From positions 1-64,000 of the forward strand of contig CAYLMA010000012.1 of assembly GCA_964384915.1 (NCBI GenBank): a DNA stretch of 64,000 nt, given 5' to 3'. Positions 42,753-51,647 of this stretch are shown in pieces. Position numbers and translations under genes: made by a program. This stretch comes from Sulfurimicrobium sp964384915 (lineage in GTDB: Bacteria > Pseudomonadota > Gammaproteobacteria > Burkholderiales > Sulfuricellaceae). Under the pieces are notes generated by a model. The model searched no databases, was not told the DNA's origin, and saw nothing but the letters and a program-made list of their open reading frames with translations. Each line of letters opens with the position of its first letter. The first letter of the stretch is position 1.

Positions 42753-43193
42753 ATGACCAGCATCAGCGCCTTTCTCACACCAGACCACCAGCATTGCGAT
42801 AACTTGTTCGCCGCCGCCGAAGCCGCCGCGGGAAAAGGCGACTGGCGCGCAGCGGCAGAGGCGTGGCCACGTTTCAATGATGCGCTGAGGCACCATTTCG
42901 CCATGGAAGAAGAAGCCATGTTCCCGGCCTTCGAGGCCCGCACCGGCATGACCCAGGGACCCACCCAGATGATGCGCATTGAACACGTCCAGATGCGCGA
43001 TTTGCTCGACCAAATGACTGACGCCGTGCAGCGCCAGGATTCCGATGCCTTTCTTGGCGACTGCGAAACCCTGCTCATCATCATGCAGCAGCACAACATG
43101 AAAGAGGAGCAGATGCTCTACCTCATGGCCGATCAGGTTCTGGCCGGCGAGGTGGAAAGCGTGATCGAGCGCATGCGCGCCGTAAGCGGGTAG
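42753..43193 (+). CDS. Hemerythrin-domain protein
   Basis: A 146-residue HHE/hemerythrin four-helix protein. Candidate di-iron ligands are in TPDHQHCDNLF, LRHHFAMEEEAMFPAFE (H-xxx-E), RIEHVQMRDLLD and MQQHNMKEEQMLY. In nitric oxide operons such proteins are thought to bind NO or repair iron-sulphur centres, like YtfE/ScdA, but without their N-terminal domain. It is followed after one base by a DUF2249 protein. Confidence 0.88.
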   Translation: MTSISAFLTPDHQHCDNLFAAAEAAAGKGDWRAAAEAWPRFNDALRHHFAMEEEAMFPAFEARTGMTQGPTQMMRIEHVQMRDLLDQMTDAVQRQDSDAFLGDCETLLIIMQQHNMKEEQMLYLMADQVLAGEVESVIERMRAVSG

Positions 43194-43194
43194 C

Positions 43195-43440
43195 ATGATG
43201 CAGGAGCGCATCCTCGATGCTCTCTGGCTGGAGCCTCCAGAGCCACTGGAGCTGACACTGGACGCCCTCGAAAAACTGCTTCCCGGCGAACGCTTGCGGC
43301 TCCTGATTCACCGCGAACCGCAGATGCTTTACCCCATCCTGCAGGAATGGGGGTTTTCCTATCAAACCATTGGCCGCGAAGACGGCACCTACGAAATTCT
43401 CATCTGGCACAAGGACGCAAGCCCGGGAGGGGTGAGATGA
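43195..43440 (+). CDS. DUF2249 protein
   Basis: An 81-residue protein of the TusA-like DUF2249 family: LDALWLEPPEPLELTLDALE, GERLRLLIHREPQMLYPIL and a final strand TYEILIWHK. Such proteins accompany hemerythrins and NO genes; their function is unproven. No TusA-type active cysteine is present. It is tightly linked to the hemerythrin gene, with ATGATG as start. Confidence 0.83.
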   Translation: MMQERILDALWLEPPEPLELTLDALEKLLPGERLRLLIHREPQMLYPILQEWGFSYQTIGREDGTYEILIWHKDASPGGVR

Positions 43441-43552
43441 AAAAACGGGTTAGGCACGTATTTTTGACGCCAAGGTCACATGGAGTGCGCGGGATTCTTG
43501 CGGTTATGAATTTCCTCCTCACACCTCACCCCTAACCCCTCACGAATACAAG

Positions 43553-44863
43553 ATGAATCAGCCGACCGGCTTATCGCTTGACCAGGCGCCACCGATTACG
43601 GTTCCACTGCGTTTTTTTCTGAGCGCCCCCCTGTTTTCTTTTGCCGCCGCCCTGTTGCTGCTGTGGCAAGGTCCGGACATGCTGCAGAACCGCTGGCATC
43701 CTGCGCTGCTGGGCGCGGCCCACATGCTGACGCTGGGATTCCTGGGCCTGGTCATGATGGGCGCAGTCATGCAGATGCTGCCGGTCGTGGCCGGCACACC
43801 CGTGCGCCACCCCTTGTGGGCCGCAGGAATCATCCATACGCTGGGCGTTGCAGGCATCGTGCTGCTGGTCGCCGGCCTGACGCTGACCTCACCGATGATG
43901 CTCAGATTTTCCCTGCCCCTGCTCGGCACAGCGCTGCTGGCCTTCGCAGCCCTGGCCATTTTCACCTTGAGCCAGGCACAGGCAAACAATATGACCGCCC
44001 GCGCCATGCGCCTGGCAGCGCTGATGCTCGCCGCAACCGCCATTCTCGGCCTGCTGCTGTTAAGCAACCATGCCTATTCCTGGTGGCTGCAGGTGCGCGA
44101 ACCCATCACCAACCTGCACCTCAGCTGGGGCCTGCTGGGCTGGGCCGGGATACTGGTCATCGGCGTGTCATTCCAGGTGGTGCCCATGTTCCAGCTCACC
44201 CCCGCCTATCCCGCACGCATGACGCGCTGGTTGCCCCTCATCCTTTTCCTCCTCCTGCTGGCATTGTCGCTGGGCGTGGCTTTTCCGGCACTGCAACTGC
44301 CACTGGGCATCGCCCTTTCAGGCGGCCTGGCCTGGTTTGCCGTCACCACCCTGCGGCTGCAAGGCCAGAGGCGGCGCAAGCTGCCGGATGTAACCCTGAG
44401 CTTCTGGCGCGGCGGCATGCTGTGCTTGCTGTTCGCCATTGTTCTCTGGCTTATTGGTCAAATTTATCCAGCCGTGGGAAATGGGAAAAATGAACTTCTG
44501 CTGGGACTGCTGATGATCGTCGGCTTTGCCATGTCGCTGGTCAACGGCATGCTCTACAAGATCGTGCCGTTTCTGGTGTGGTTTCACCTGCAAAGCCGGC
44601 GCAAGCCGGGGGAGCCGGTGGCGCCCAACGTCAAACAGATCCTTCCCGAGAAACGGGCACGGCGTCAAATGTGGCTGCACTTCACCGCGCTCGCCTCGCT
44701 TCTCGTGGCGGTGCTGCAACCCGCGCTATTCATCTACCCGGCAGCCCTGCTGTTTGGCGCATCCAGCCTGTGGCTGTGGCTGAATATGCTTTCCGCCTGG
44801 CGCACTTTTCGCCGCGTGAATGCGCTCATCGAGCAGTCCAGACAGGCTCCTAGCGCCGCGTGA
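43553..44863 (+). CDS. 12-TM membrane protein of the nitric oxide gene block
   Basis: A 436-residue very hydrophobic protein with about 12 helices. HPALLGAAHMLTLGFLGLVM and TNLHLSWGLLGWAGILVIG hold histidines on helices, and KIVPFLVWFHLQ is near the end, reminiscent of NnrS and heme-copper oxidase subunit I relatives. I could not assign a named family. It probably handles NO or protects its reduction, by association. It overlaps the converging DUF2249 gene by 14 bases. Confidence 0.7.
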   Translation: MNQPTGLSLDQAPPITVPLRFFLSAPLFSFAAALLLLWQGPDMLQNRWHPALLGAAHMLTLGFLGLVMMGAVMQMLPVVAGTPVRHPLWAAGIIHTLGVAGIVLLVAGLTLTSPMMLRFSLPLLGTALLAFAALAIFTLSQAQANNMTARAMRLAALMLAATAILGLLLLSNHAYSWWLQVREPITNLHLSWGLLGWAGILVIGVSFQVVPMFQLTPAYPARMTRWLPLILFLLLLALSLGVAFPALQLPLGIALSGGLAWFAVTTLRLQGQRRRKLPDVTLSFWRGGMLCLLFAIVLWLIGQIYPAVGNGKNELLLGLLMIVGFAMSLVNGMLYKIVPFLVWFHLQSRRKPGEPVAPNVKQILPEKRARRQMWLHFTALASLLVAVLQPALFIYPAALLFGASSLWLWLNMLSAWRTFRRVNALIEQSRQAPSAA

Positions 44864-45104
44864 AATTGATGGAAATCAGTTCCGGTTCACGCGCCACGTA
44901 CTGGATCTCAATCCCGTCGCCGTAACGCTGCCGCATCTGCTCCAGCAATGGCAGGGGGTCGTGATCGTTCATGAAGCGCATGGTTTCGCCCGGATTGAGC
45001 GCATCGAGCGCACCAAAAATGGCGGCATGGCGAAAACGCTTGGCCACGCAGCGCGCGTCGAAAGGGTAAATTGCTTCGGGTTGAAGGATATTGAATTGTG
45101 CCAT
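44850..45104 (-). CDS. DUF2249 protein (second copy)
   Basis: An 84-residue DUF2249 protein: DARCVAKRFRHAAIFGALDA, GETMRFMNDHDPLPLLEQM and a final strand ELISINFTRR. It differs clearly from the copy at 43195. A perfect TTGAT-N4-ATCAA site lies 62 bases upstream, so it is likely induced with the nitric oxide genes. It may act in metal or sulphur transfer to nitrosylated centres; this is inference. Confidence 0.85.
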   Translation of the reverse strand: MAQFNILQPEAIYPFDARCVAKRFRHAAIFGALDALNPGETMRFMNDHDPLPLLEQMRQRYGDGIEIQYVAREPELISINFTRR

Positions 45105-45165
45105 TGCCGCTTTCCTGACTCAGGTTTAAATCAGTAAAGGTATTACACGCCCCCTCTCTTCCACC

Positions 45166-45179
45166 TTGATGGAGATCAA
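45166..45179 (-). promoter_or_regulatory. Perfect FNR/DNR box upstream of the DUF2249 gene
   Basis: TTGATGGAGATCAA is an exact TTGAT-N4-ATCAA palindrome, 62 bases before the ATG at 45104. It also overlaps the stop of the NnrS-like gene at 45176, so it belongs to the downstream minus-strand gene. Confidence 0.75.
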
Positions 45180-46300
45180 GTACGGCGCGATTGAAGCTTA
45201 ATCCATCCGGCCATCAGCGCAAAGGGAAGCAGGCCCGCAAGCGCAAGCACAGCCCCCCAGCGCACACCGGCCAGCGCCAGCAGGCCGGCGGCCAGCAACA
45301 GGAGCGCCCTTGCCCCGCTGCCATAGGTCAGGCGCCGACGAGCCAGGGCATGCCATTCCATCTGCCGTCCAGGCCTGAGCCAAAGAGGGAGCAACTGCCC
45401 CGCCGCGCCGCTCACCAGCGGGAACAAGAAGGCAAAGGCCAGCAAATGCCCGGCAGCGGCGGATTCCACCCAACCGGCGGCGTGCATTCCGCCAGCCGCC
45501 AGAGCCAGGAAGTAGCCCGCTCCCGCAGCCGCAAGCAAAGGCGATGCGCCATGCCATGAAAAAATATCGTTATAAAAAAGCAGCCACCAGGAGCGCCCCA
45601 GACGGGCCAGCGGCACCAGCCACAAAATCACCCCCAACCAGGACAGGAGCGGCAACCAGGCGGCACCGAAACTGATAGACAATACGCCGCCCAGCGCCAG
45701 CGGAAGATCCGTCCGCAGACGCCCCGCCGCTCCAGGGTCCGATCGCCCTGCAGCGGTGGGAAGCAGAACCTGCAGTGTTCCAATTGCGGCCAGGCCGACG
45801 AAACCGAATATATTCAAGTGTAAATGCAGATGCTTGAAAGCCAGCGACTGATCCGGCCACACGCCCATCGCCGCCACGGCCAGCAGGCTCAGCATCAGGC
45901 ACAGTAGCGCCGCCAGATACCAGTAAACCCCGGGATGAGGGCTGCCCAGCGCCGCCTTGGCGCGCATCCACTGCCATCCCGCCAGGCGCGCAGCCGCAAG
46001 CAGCGCAAGCAAGGCCGCAAGCAGGCGAACGGATTCGGGCAGAGCAAAAGCAAAAAATGCGGCCGCCAGCACACCGGCCTGCCATGCCAAGCCCGCCAGC
46101 AGTTCCACCTGACGCGCCGCCGCGCCGGTTCGCGTCAAGACCGGGACAAAGTGGGCCATTGCAGCCATGATCAGCGGCATCACGCCCAACGCAAAAACCA
46201 GGTGGACATGGGCGGCACGATGCAGATCCGCCACCAGCGGCAATACCATTGCGCCAGTCATCGCAAGGATAGCCGCCATTACCAGAAAGACGAGAAGCAT
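45176..46300 (-). CDS. NnrS-like membrane protein
   Basis: A 374-residue membrane protein of about 11-12 helices, very rich in Ala and Leu. HVHLVFALGVMPLIMAAMAH, HLHLHLNIFGFVGLAAIGTL and a final helix place His residues on helices in a way reminiscent of NnrS and cytochrome oxidase-like proteins. It is divergent from norC; the 238 bases between them hold an FNR/DNR box at 46381 that could serve both genes. Exact function is unknown. Confidence 0.7.
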   Translation of the reverse strand: MLLVFLVMAAILAMTGAMVLPLVADLHRAAHVHLVFALGVMPLIMAAMAHFVPVLTRTGAAARQVELLAGLAWQAGVLAAAFFAFALPESVRLLAALLALLAAARLAGWQWMRAKAALGSPHPGVYWYLAALLCLMLSLLAVAAMGVWPDQSLAFKHLHLHLNIFGFVGLAAIGTLQVLLPTAAGRSDPGAAGRLRTDLPLALGGVLSISFGAAWLPLLSWLGVILWLVPLARLGRSWWLLFYNDIFSWHGASPLLAAAGAGYFLALAAGGMHAAGWVESAAAGHLLAFAFLFPLVSGAAGQLLPLWLRPGRQMEWHALARRRLTYGSGARALLLLAAGLLALAGVRWGAVLALAGLLPFALMAGWIKLQSRRT

Positions 46301-46380
46301 GCAGAAAATTCCTCACAAAACCACGCCATCATAACGCAGCGTCAAATAATCCTTGATAAAGTTCCCTAAGAGCATCAACC

Positions 46381-46394
46381 TTGATCCACGTCAA
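46381..46394 (+). promoter_or_regulatory. FNR/DNR-type site in front of norCB
   Basis: CCTTGATCCACGTCAAGG is a palindrome with the core TTGAT-N4-GTCAA, nine of ten positions of the consensus. It lies 145 bases before norC and 81 bases before the divergent NnrS-like gene. It is the likely activation site for nor transcription in response to NO or low oxygen. Confidence 0.7.
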
Positions 46395-46538
46395 GGATTC
46401 GGGCGTCATGCTCGGTTAGTCTTTTCCTGCCGCGTTCCAGGCAATTTGTTACGCGGCTGCCCATTGGGAAAATCAACGGGAAGCAGCAACGCGTAAACAG
46501 TCTGGGATCCAATAACCACAAGCCAATCAGGAGGTAAC

Positions 46539-46964
46539 ATGAGCGAAACATTTACCAAGGCGATGGCGCGGAACATCTTCTACGGGGGAGCTGTATTTTT
46601 CTTCCTGTTGTTCCTCGGCCTGACCTTTGACACCATGCAGACTTTGCCGCAACGCGACCACCGGGAAAACATCACCGATTCGGTCGTGCGAGGCAAACAT
46701 ATATGGGAAACACGCAATTGCATCGGCTGCCATACCCTGATGGGAGAAGGCGCATATTTTGCTCCTGAACTGGGCAATGTCTATGTACGCCGTGGCGGCC
46801 CATTCATCAAGGCATGGATTCAGTCTCAGCCTACCGGCGTGCCTGGTCGCCGCCAAATGCCTAATTTCAACCTGACCGAGCAGGAACTGGACGACATGGT
46901 TGCCTTCCTGAAATGGACATCCGAGGTCAACACCAACAAGTGGCCACCGAACATTGAAGGTTAA
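46539..46964 (+). CDS. norC: Nitric oxide reductase cytochrome c subunit
   Basis: A 141-residue membrane-anchored c-type cytochrome: one helix at residues 13-30, then the heme c motif CIGCH (61-65, in ETRNCIGCHTLMGEGAYFAP) and a likely axial Met in RRQMPNFN. It passes electrons from periplasmic cytochrome c to NorB. AGGAGG lies upstream of the ATG. It is followed 44 bases later by norB. Confidence 0.96.
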   Translation: MSETFTKAMARNIFYGGAVFFFLLFLGLTFDTMQTLPQRDHRENITDSVVRGKHIWETRNCIGCHTLMGEGAYFAPELGNVYVRRGGPFIKAWIQSQPTGVPGRRQMPNFNLTEQELDDMVAFLKWTSEVNTNKWPPNIEG

Positions 46965-47008
46965 TCCGCCGGATTATCTGACAATTTCAAGGTTTAGGAG
47001 GAATTAAT

Positions 47009-48388
47009 ATGCAATTTCAATCTCAGGCGGTGGCGAAGCCATACTTCATTGCCGCAATTGGCCTGTTCGTCGGACAGATTCTGTTCGGCCTGATCATGGG
47101 CTACCAGTATGTCGTCGGCGACTTCCTGTTCCCGGCGATCCCCTTCAACGTGGCCCGCATGGTCCACACCAACCTGCTCATCGTGTGGCTGCTGTTCGGC
47201 TTCATGGGCGCGGCGTATTACATGATCCCGGAGGAAACCGAAACCGAGCTGTTCAGTCCCAAGTTGGCCTGGATCATGTTCTGGATCTTCCTGGTGGCGG
47301 GCGCGCTCACCATCGTCGGCTACCTGATGGTGCCTTACGCCACACTGGCCTCGATGACGGGGAACGATATTCTGCCCACCATGGGACGGGAGTTCCTCGA
47401 ACAACCGCTGATCACCAAGGTCGGCATCGTGATCGTGGCGCTGGCCTTCCTGTTCAACATCAGCATGACCGTGCTTAAAGGCCGCAAGACCTCCATCGCG
47501 CTGGTGATGCTGTTGGGCCTGTGGGGTTTGGCGGTGTTCTTCCTGTTCTCCTTCTACAACCCATCCAACCTGGTGCTGGACAAATACTTCTGGTGGTGGA
47601 CCGTGCATCTCTGGGTGGAAGGCGTGTGGGAACTGATCCTGGGCGCAATGCTGGCCTTCGTGCTGATCAAGGTGACGGGCGTTGACCGTGAAGTGATCGA
47701 AAAATGGCTCTACATCATCATCGCCATGACCCTGATCACCGGCATCATCGGTACCGGCCACCACTACTTCTGGATCGGCACGCCGGAATACTGGCAGTGG
47801 TTCGGTTCGGTGTTCTCCGCTCTTGAACCCATCCCGTTCTTCATGATGACCGTGTTTGCCTTCAACATGGTGAACCGCCGCCGCCGCGAGCACCCCAACA
47901 AGGCCGCCACCCTGTGGGCCCTGGGTACCGGCGTGATGGCCTTCCTCGGCGCAGGCGTGTGGGGCTTCCTGCACACCCTGGCTCCGGTGAACTTTTTCAC
48001 CCACGGCACGCAGATCACCGCTGCCCACGGCCACATGGCGTTCTACGGCGCCTACGTGATGGTGAACCTGGCCATGATCTCCTACGCCATGCCGATGATG
48101 CGCGGCCGCACCGCCAACTCCGGCCCGGCGCAGACCATGGAAATGTGGTCGTTCTGGCTGATGACGGTGTCCATCGTGTTCATCACCCTGTTCCTCACCG
48201 CCGCCGGCATCCTGCAAGTCTGGCTGCAGCGCATGGGCACCACGCCGATGGGCTTCATGGCGGCACAGGATCAGATCATGGTCTTCTACTGGCTGCGCGA
48301 GATCACCGGCTTCGTGTTCCTGCTGGGCCTGGTGCTGTATATCTGGAGCTTCTTCTGCAAGAAAGGTGAAGCACAAGCAGCTGCATAA
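47009..48388 (+). CDS. norB: Nitric oxide reductase large subunit, cytochrome c type
   Basis: A 459-residue heme-copper oxidase superfamily member that reduces 2 NO to N2O at a heme b3-FeB site. It has 12 helices and no N-terminal extension, so it is cNor and not the quinol-type qNor. Heme and FeB ligands lie in VHTNLLIVWLLFGF, WWWTVHLWVEGVWELI, GTGHHYFWIGTPEYW and TAAHGHMAFYGAYV; conserved glutamates near FeB are in EGVWE. AGGAGG precedes the ATG. A strong terminator follows. Confidence 0.97.
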   Translation: MQFQSQAVAKPYFIAAIGLFVGQILFGLIMGYQYVVGDFLFPAIPFNVARMVHTNLLIVWLLFGFMGAAYYMIPEETETELFSPKLAWIMFWIFLVAGALTIVGYLMVPYATLASMTGNDILPTMGREFLEQPLITKVGIVIVALAFLFNISMTVLKGRKTSIALVMLLGLWGLAVFFLFSFYNPSNLVLDKYFWWWTVHLWVEGVWELILGAMLAFVLIKVTGVDREVIEKWLYIIIAMTLITGIIGTGHHYFWIGTPEYWQWFGSVFSALEPIPFFMMTVFAFNMVNRRRREHPNKAATLWALGTGVMAFLGAGVWGFLHTLAPVNFFTHGTQITAAHGHMAFYGAYVMVNLAMISYAMPMMRGRTANSGPAQTMEMWSFWLMTVSIVFITLFLTAAGILQVWLQRMGTTPMGFMAAQDQIMVFYWLREITGFVFLLGLVLYIWSFFCKKGEAQAAA

Positions 48389-48401
48389 TCGTTCCTCCTC
48401 G

Positions 48402-48428
48402 GAGGGGCCTTCGGGCCCCTCTTTTTTT
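48402..48428 (+). terminator. Rho-independent terminator after norB
   Basis: An 8-bp stem (GAGGGGCC / GGCCCCTC) with a TTCG tetraloop followed by seven T. It should limit expression of the genes downstream relative to norCB. Confidence 0.92.
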
Positions 48429-48447
48429 ACCTGAATACCATACTATT

Positions 48448-49035
48448 TTGATAAACAATACAAGCACTTCGCACGAAATACATGCCACGCCGCCCGGCGA
48501 CCTGGCAATCTGGTTTTTCATCTTCGCCGAACTGCTGGCCTTCGGCGTCTTCTTCGTTGCCTACGCCTTCGCGCGGGCACACAATGTGGAACTGTTCAAC
48601 GAATCGCAACAGCACCTCAACCGCACTTCCGGCGCAATCAACACCCTGGTGCTGATCACCAGCAGTTATTTCATGGTGCGCGCGGTCGCGGCCATCAAGC
48701 AGGGGTTGTCAAATAGCTGCGCGCGCTGGATTGCCTCCGCCATCGGGCTGGGATTCGTGTTCCTGGCCATCAAGATCGCCGAGTTCAACGCCACGTTTGC
48801 TGCCGGCATCTCGCTCAGCACCAACACTTTCTACATGTTTTACCTGTCGCTGACGCTCTTCCATTTCATGCATGTCATTCTCGGCATGGTGATCCTGGCG
48901 GCGATCATGTTGAAAGCCTTGCGTGGCGGCTACTCTGCTGAAAACCATACCGGCGTGGAAACCGGCGCCTCCTACTGGCACATGGTGGATCTGCTGTGGA
49001 TCATCCTGTTCCCGCTGGTTTACGTAATTCGTTAA
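48448..49035 (+). CDS. norE: NorE-like cytochrome c oxidase subunit III protein
   Basis: A 195-residue membrane protein with five helices, homologous to heme-copper oxidase subunit III. NorE features: GDLAIWFFIFAELLAFGVFF, SSYFMVRAVAAIK, and YLSLTLFHFMHVILGMVIL with HMVDLLWIILFPLVYV at the end. NorE supports NO reductase activity. The start is TTG at 48448; no ATG is in frame nearby and no clear ribosome binding site is seen, consistent with low expression. Confidence 0.88.
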   Translation: MINNTSTSHEIHATPPGDLAIWFFIFAELLAFGVFFVAYAFARAHNVELFNESQQHLNRTSGAINTLVLITSSYFMVRAVAAIKQGLSNSCARWIASAIGLGFVFLAIKIAEFNATFAAGISLSTNTFYMFYLSLTLFHFMHVILGMVILAAIMLKALRGGYSAENHTGVETGASYWHMVDLLWIILFPLVYVIR

Positions 49036-49044
49036 ATACAGATT

Positions 49045-49326
49045 ATGAATACTCCTCACAAACCCCATTTCCTCCGCTCCTGCACCCTCATCTGGCTGAC
49101 GCTGATCATTCTGACCTGCATTACCTACGCCATCGGCGAATCCGGCCTGGGCGGCACCGCGATCATGCTTACCGTTCTCGGCACCGCCGCGGTCAAGGTG
49201 GAAATGGTGGCCAGCTATTTCATGGGCCTGCGCCGCACCCGCTGGCTGTGGCGCGGCATCGTGCTGGGTTGGCTGATTCTTGTCTCGGGACTGATTACTG
49301 TGGCTTACTTGATGACGGTCAAGTAA
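49045..49326 (+). CDS. norF: NorF-like small membrane protein (COX4-prokaryotic type)
   Basis: A 93-residue protein with three helices (about 14-30, 38-58, 68-88), including MLTVLGTAAVKVEMVASYFM, the pattern of the prokaryotic cytochrome oxidase subunit IV family. In denitrifiers norF follows norE and is needed for full NOR activity. Only nine bases separate it from norE. Confidence 0.85.
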   Translation: MNTPHKPHFLRSCTLIWLTLIILTCITYAIGESGLGGTAIMLTVLGTAAVKVEMVASYFMGLRRTRWLWRGIVLGWLILVSGLITVAYLMTVK

Positions 49327-49380
49327 TCACCGGCTTGATTCACTTAGACTTCAAACACGTTTTCAATCTGGTCAAATAAA

Positions 49381-50163
49381 ATGAGTGAGCTGCCTTTCTA
49401 CAAACCCCACGGCAACGAAATCGAGCTGTTCGAGCACGCCTACCGCAACCATCTGCCGCTCTTGATCAAGGGCCCCACCGGCTGCGGCAAGACGCGCTAT
49501 GTGGCGCACATGGCGGCACGGCTCGGCCTGCCGCTCTACACTGTGGCCTGCCACGACGACCTCACCGCGGCCGACCTGGTCGGGCGCCACCTGATTGGCG
49601 ACGGCGTGACCTACTGGAACGACGGCCCGCTCACCCGCGCAGTGCGCGAAGGCGGCATCTGCTATCTCGACGAAGTGGTGGAAGCGCGCAAGGACACCAC
49701 CGTGGTGCTGCACCCCTTGTCCGACGACCGCCGTATCCTGCCCATCGAGCGCACCGGGGAAATCCTCGAGGCGCCGCCCGAGTTCATGCTGGTGGTGTCC
49801 TACAACCCTGGCTACCAGAATTTCCTCAAGGGCATGAAGCCCAGCACGCGCCAGCGTTTCGTCAGCCTGCGCTTCGACTTTCCCGGCTCCGAACTGGAAC
49901 AGCAGATCGTCATCGGTGAAACCGGTGCCGATGCCATGCTGTCAAAGAGGTTAGTCAACCTTGCCAACAGCCTGCGCGCCCTCAAGGAGCACGACCTGGA
50001 AGAGGCCGCCAGCACGCGTTTGCTGGTTTACACCGCCACCCTGATCGGCAGCGGTTTCGACCCGGTGGAAGCCTGCAGGGCCGCGCTGGTGGAGCCCCTC
50101 ACCGACGACGAGGAGACCGCCGAAGCTCTGATGGAGATCGTCTATGCCACTTTCGGAAAATGA
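49381..50163 (+). CDS. norQ: NorQ, MoxR-type AAA+ ATPase
   Basis: A 260-residue AAA+ protein of the CbbQ/NirQ/NorQ group that inserts the FeB iron into NorB with NorD. Walker A is KGPTGCGKTRY (about 30-40), Walker B GGICYLDEVVEARKD, sensor 1 in FMLVVSYNPGYQN, and the arginine-finger region PSTRQRFVSLRFDF. A DLVGRHLIGDGVTYWNDGPL segment is typical. norD, its partner, lies 11 kb away. It overlaps the next gene by 20 bases. Confidence 0.95.
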   Translation: MSELPFYKPHGNEIELFEHAYRNHLPLLIKGPTGCGKTRYVAHMAARLGLPLYTVACHDDLTAADLVGRHLIGDGVTYWNDGPLTRAVREGGICYLDEVVEARKDTTVVLHPLSDDRRILPIERTGEILEAPPEFMLVVSYNPGYQNFLKGMKPSTRQRFVSLRFDFPGSELEQQIVIGETGADAMLSKRLVNLANSLRALKEHDLEEAASTRLLVYTATLIGSGFDPVEACRAALVEPLTDDEETAEALMEIVYATFGK

Positions 50164-50551
50164 TGGAGATCCATATCAAGCACCACCCGGGCAGACGCTC
50201 GCGGTAACAGCGGAAGCGCTCTACATCGCCAACCTGCTGCTGGCGCCCGGCGTCTGCTTCGCCATTCTTGTCTGGCTCTATTTCAAGCACCGTGCGAGCG
50301 CGCCCCTGCTCGCCGCGTGTCATTTGAAGCAGACCGTTTCCGCCAGCATCTGGGCGGGGATTTTGCTGGTGATCGCCAACCTCGCCATTCTGCTGCTCGG
50401 CGGCTACACCTCGGCCAACACCTGGACGGTGCTGATCATCTATTTCACCACCTGCCATTCCACCCTCGTTCTGCTGGGCATACTCGGCCTCGCCAAAGCC
50501 ATGGCGGGTCAGAAATACGTTTTTCCGCTGATCGGCAGGCCGTGCGAATGA
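50144..50551 (+). CDS. Small membrane protein downstream of norQ
   Basis: A 135-residue protein with three hydrophobic helices (about residues 24-47, 68-90, 94-118). GGYTSANTWTVLIIYFTTCH is the most distinct stretch; the family was not recognised. The start overlaps norQ by 20 bases, so it is translationally linked to it. It could support NO reductase assembly. Confidence 0.7.
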   Translation: MPLSENDGDPYQAPPGQTLAVTAEALYIANLLLAPGVCFAILVWLYFKHRASAPLLAACHLKQTVSASIWAGILLVIANLAILLLGGYTSANTWTVLIIYFTTCHSTLVLLGILGLAKAMAGQKYVFPLIGRPCE

Positions 50552-50563
50552 TTAAGACCGTTA

Positions 50564-50638
50564 ACCGCAAAGGACGCGAAGGTACGCGAAGGAATGCACA
50601 CATAGATTTACTTCGCGTACCTTCGCGTCCTTTGCGGT
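50564..50638. repeat. 28-base perfect inverted repeat
   Basis: The arms 50564-50591 and 50611-50638 are exact complements (core GCAAAGGACGCGAAGG) around a 19-base loop. It fills the gap between two genes and shares words with the element at 5680-5803. It may act as a transcript-end hairpin. Confidence 0.88.
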
Positions 50639-50653
50639 GATTGTTTCGCTCTA

Positions 50654-51619
50654 ATGCTGAATACCCAACAAAAGCGGCTCATATTCCAGGCCGGTTTTTT
50701 CATGCTGTTCCTGCTGGCGCCGGTGTTTGACCTGTTCCGCCTCGATCTCAACCTCAAGCACTTCTTTTTTCTCGGCATGCACTGGACGCTGGGCCTGGAC
50801 GACTTCGTCGCGGGGCGCATCGACGCCACTGAAGCGGCGATTCGCCTGGTCCTGCGCGGCGGCCTGCCGATCCTCGGGACCATCGCCCTCGGCGTGTGGA
50901 TATCCTGGAAATGGGGCCGCCTGTACTGCGGCTGGCTGTGTCCCCACTTCTCGGTGGTGGAAACCATCAACCAGCTGATGCGCCGCGCCATCGGACGGCA
51001 GAGTTTGTGGGACCACCACGCCCTGCCGGAAAAGAATGCTGACGGTTCCCTCACCAAGGCCAATCCCCTTTACTGGCTGGTGCTGCTGCCGCTGGTGATC
51101 GTCTTTGCCTTCCTGTGGGCCATCGCGCTCCTGACCTATCTGCTGCCCCCGGTGGAAATCTACGGCAACCTCTGGAACGGGATGCTGACCCGCAACCAGA
51201 CGGTCTTTCTTGGCGCCGGAACCCTGGCTTTTTTCATCGAGTTCATGTTCGCGCGCCACCTGTTCTGCCGCTATGCCTGCGCCGTCGGATTGTTCCAATC
51301 ATTGGCCTGGATGGGCAACCGCAAGGCCATGGTGATCGGCTTCGACCGGCGCCGCGCGGCCACCTGCATCGACTGCAACGCCGCCTGCGACAACATCTGC
51401 CCGATGCGCATCCGGCCGCGCAGCATCAAGCGCCTGATGTTCACCTGCACCCAGTGCGGCCAGTGCGCCAACGCCTGTTCACAGGTGCAAGCCAACAACC
51501 CGCGCGGCCCCTTGCTGAAATGGGTGCAGGACGAATGCTCGCTGGACAAGTCGGCACGTGATTTCGGCCATCACATCGACATTCCCGAGCATTGCTACCA
51601 ACCGGGAAAAAAGAACTGA
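50654..51619 (+). CDS. NapH/NosR-type polyferredoxin, membrane-bound
   Basis: A 321-residue protein with about four helices and two cysteine clusters. LYCGWLCPHFSVVE and FCRYACAVGLFQSL are loop motifs of NapH/NosR/CcoG-type proteins; C-terminal ferredoxin motifs are CIDCNAACDNICPMRI and CTQCGQCANACSQVQ. It can pass electrons from the quinol pool to periplasmic reductases or assist copper-site maturation. Its place after norQ suggests a role in electron delivery for NOR, but the partner is not certain. Confidence 0.82.
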   Translation: MLNTQQKRLIFQAGFFMLFLLAPVFDLFRLDLNLKHFFFLGMHWTLGLDDFVAGRIDATEAAIRLVLRGGLPILGTIALGVWISWKWGRLYCGWLCPHFSVVETINQLMRRAIGRQSLWDHHALPEKNADGSLTKANPLYWLVLLPLVIVFAFLWAIALLTYLLPPVEIYGNLWNGMLTRNQTVFLGAGTLAFFIEFMFARHLFCRYACAVGLFQSLAWMGNRKAMVIGFDRRRAATCIDCNAACDNICPMRIRPRSIKRLMFTCTQCGQCANACSQVQANNPRGPLLKWVQDECSLDKSARDFGHHIDIPEHCYQPGKKN

Positions 51620-51647
51620 CCGAAGGGTTTGCCCTGCAACCCAAGCA

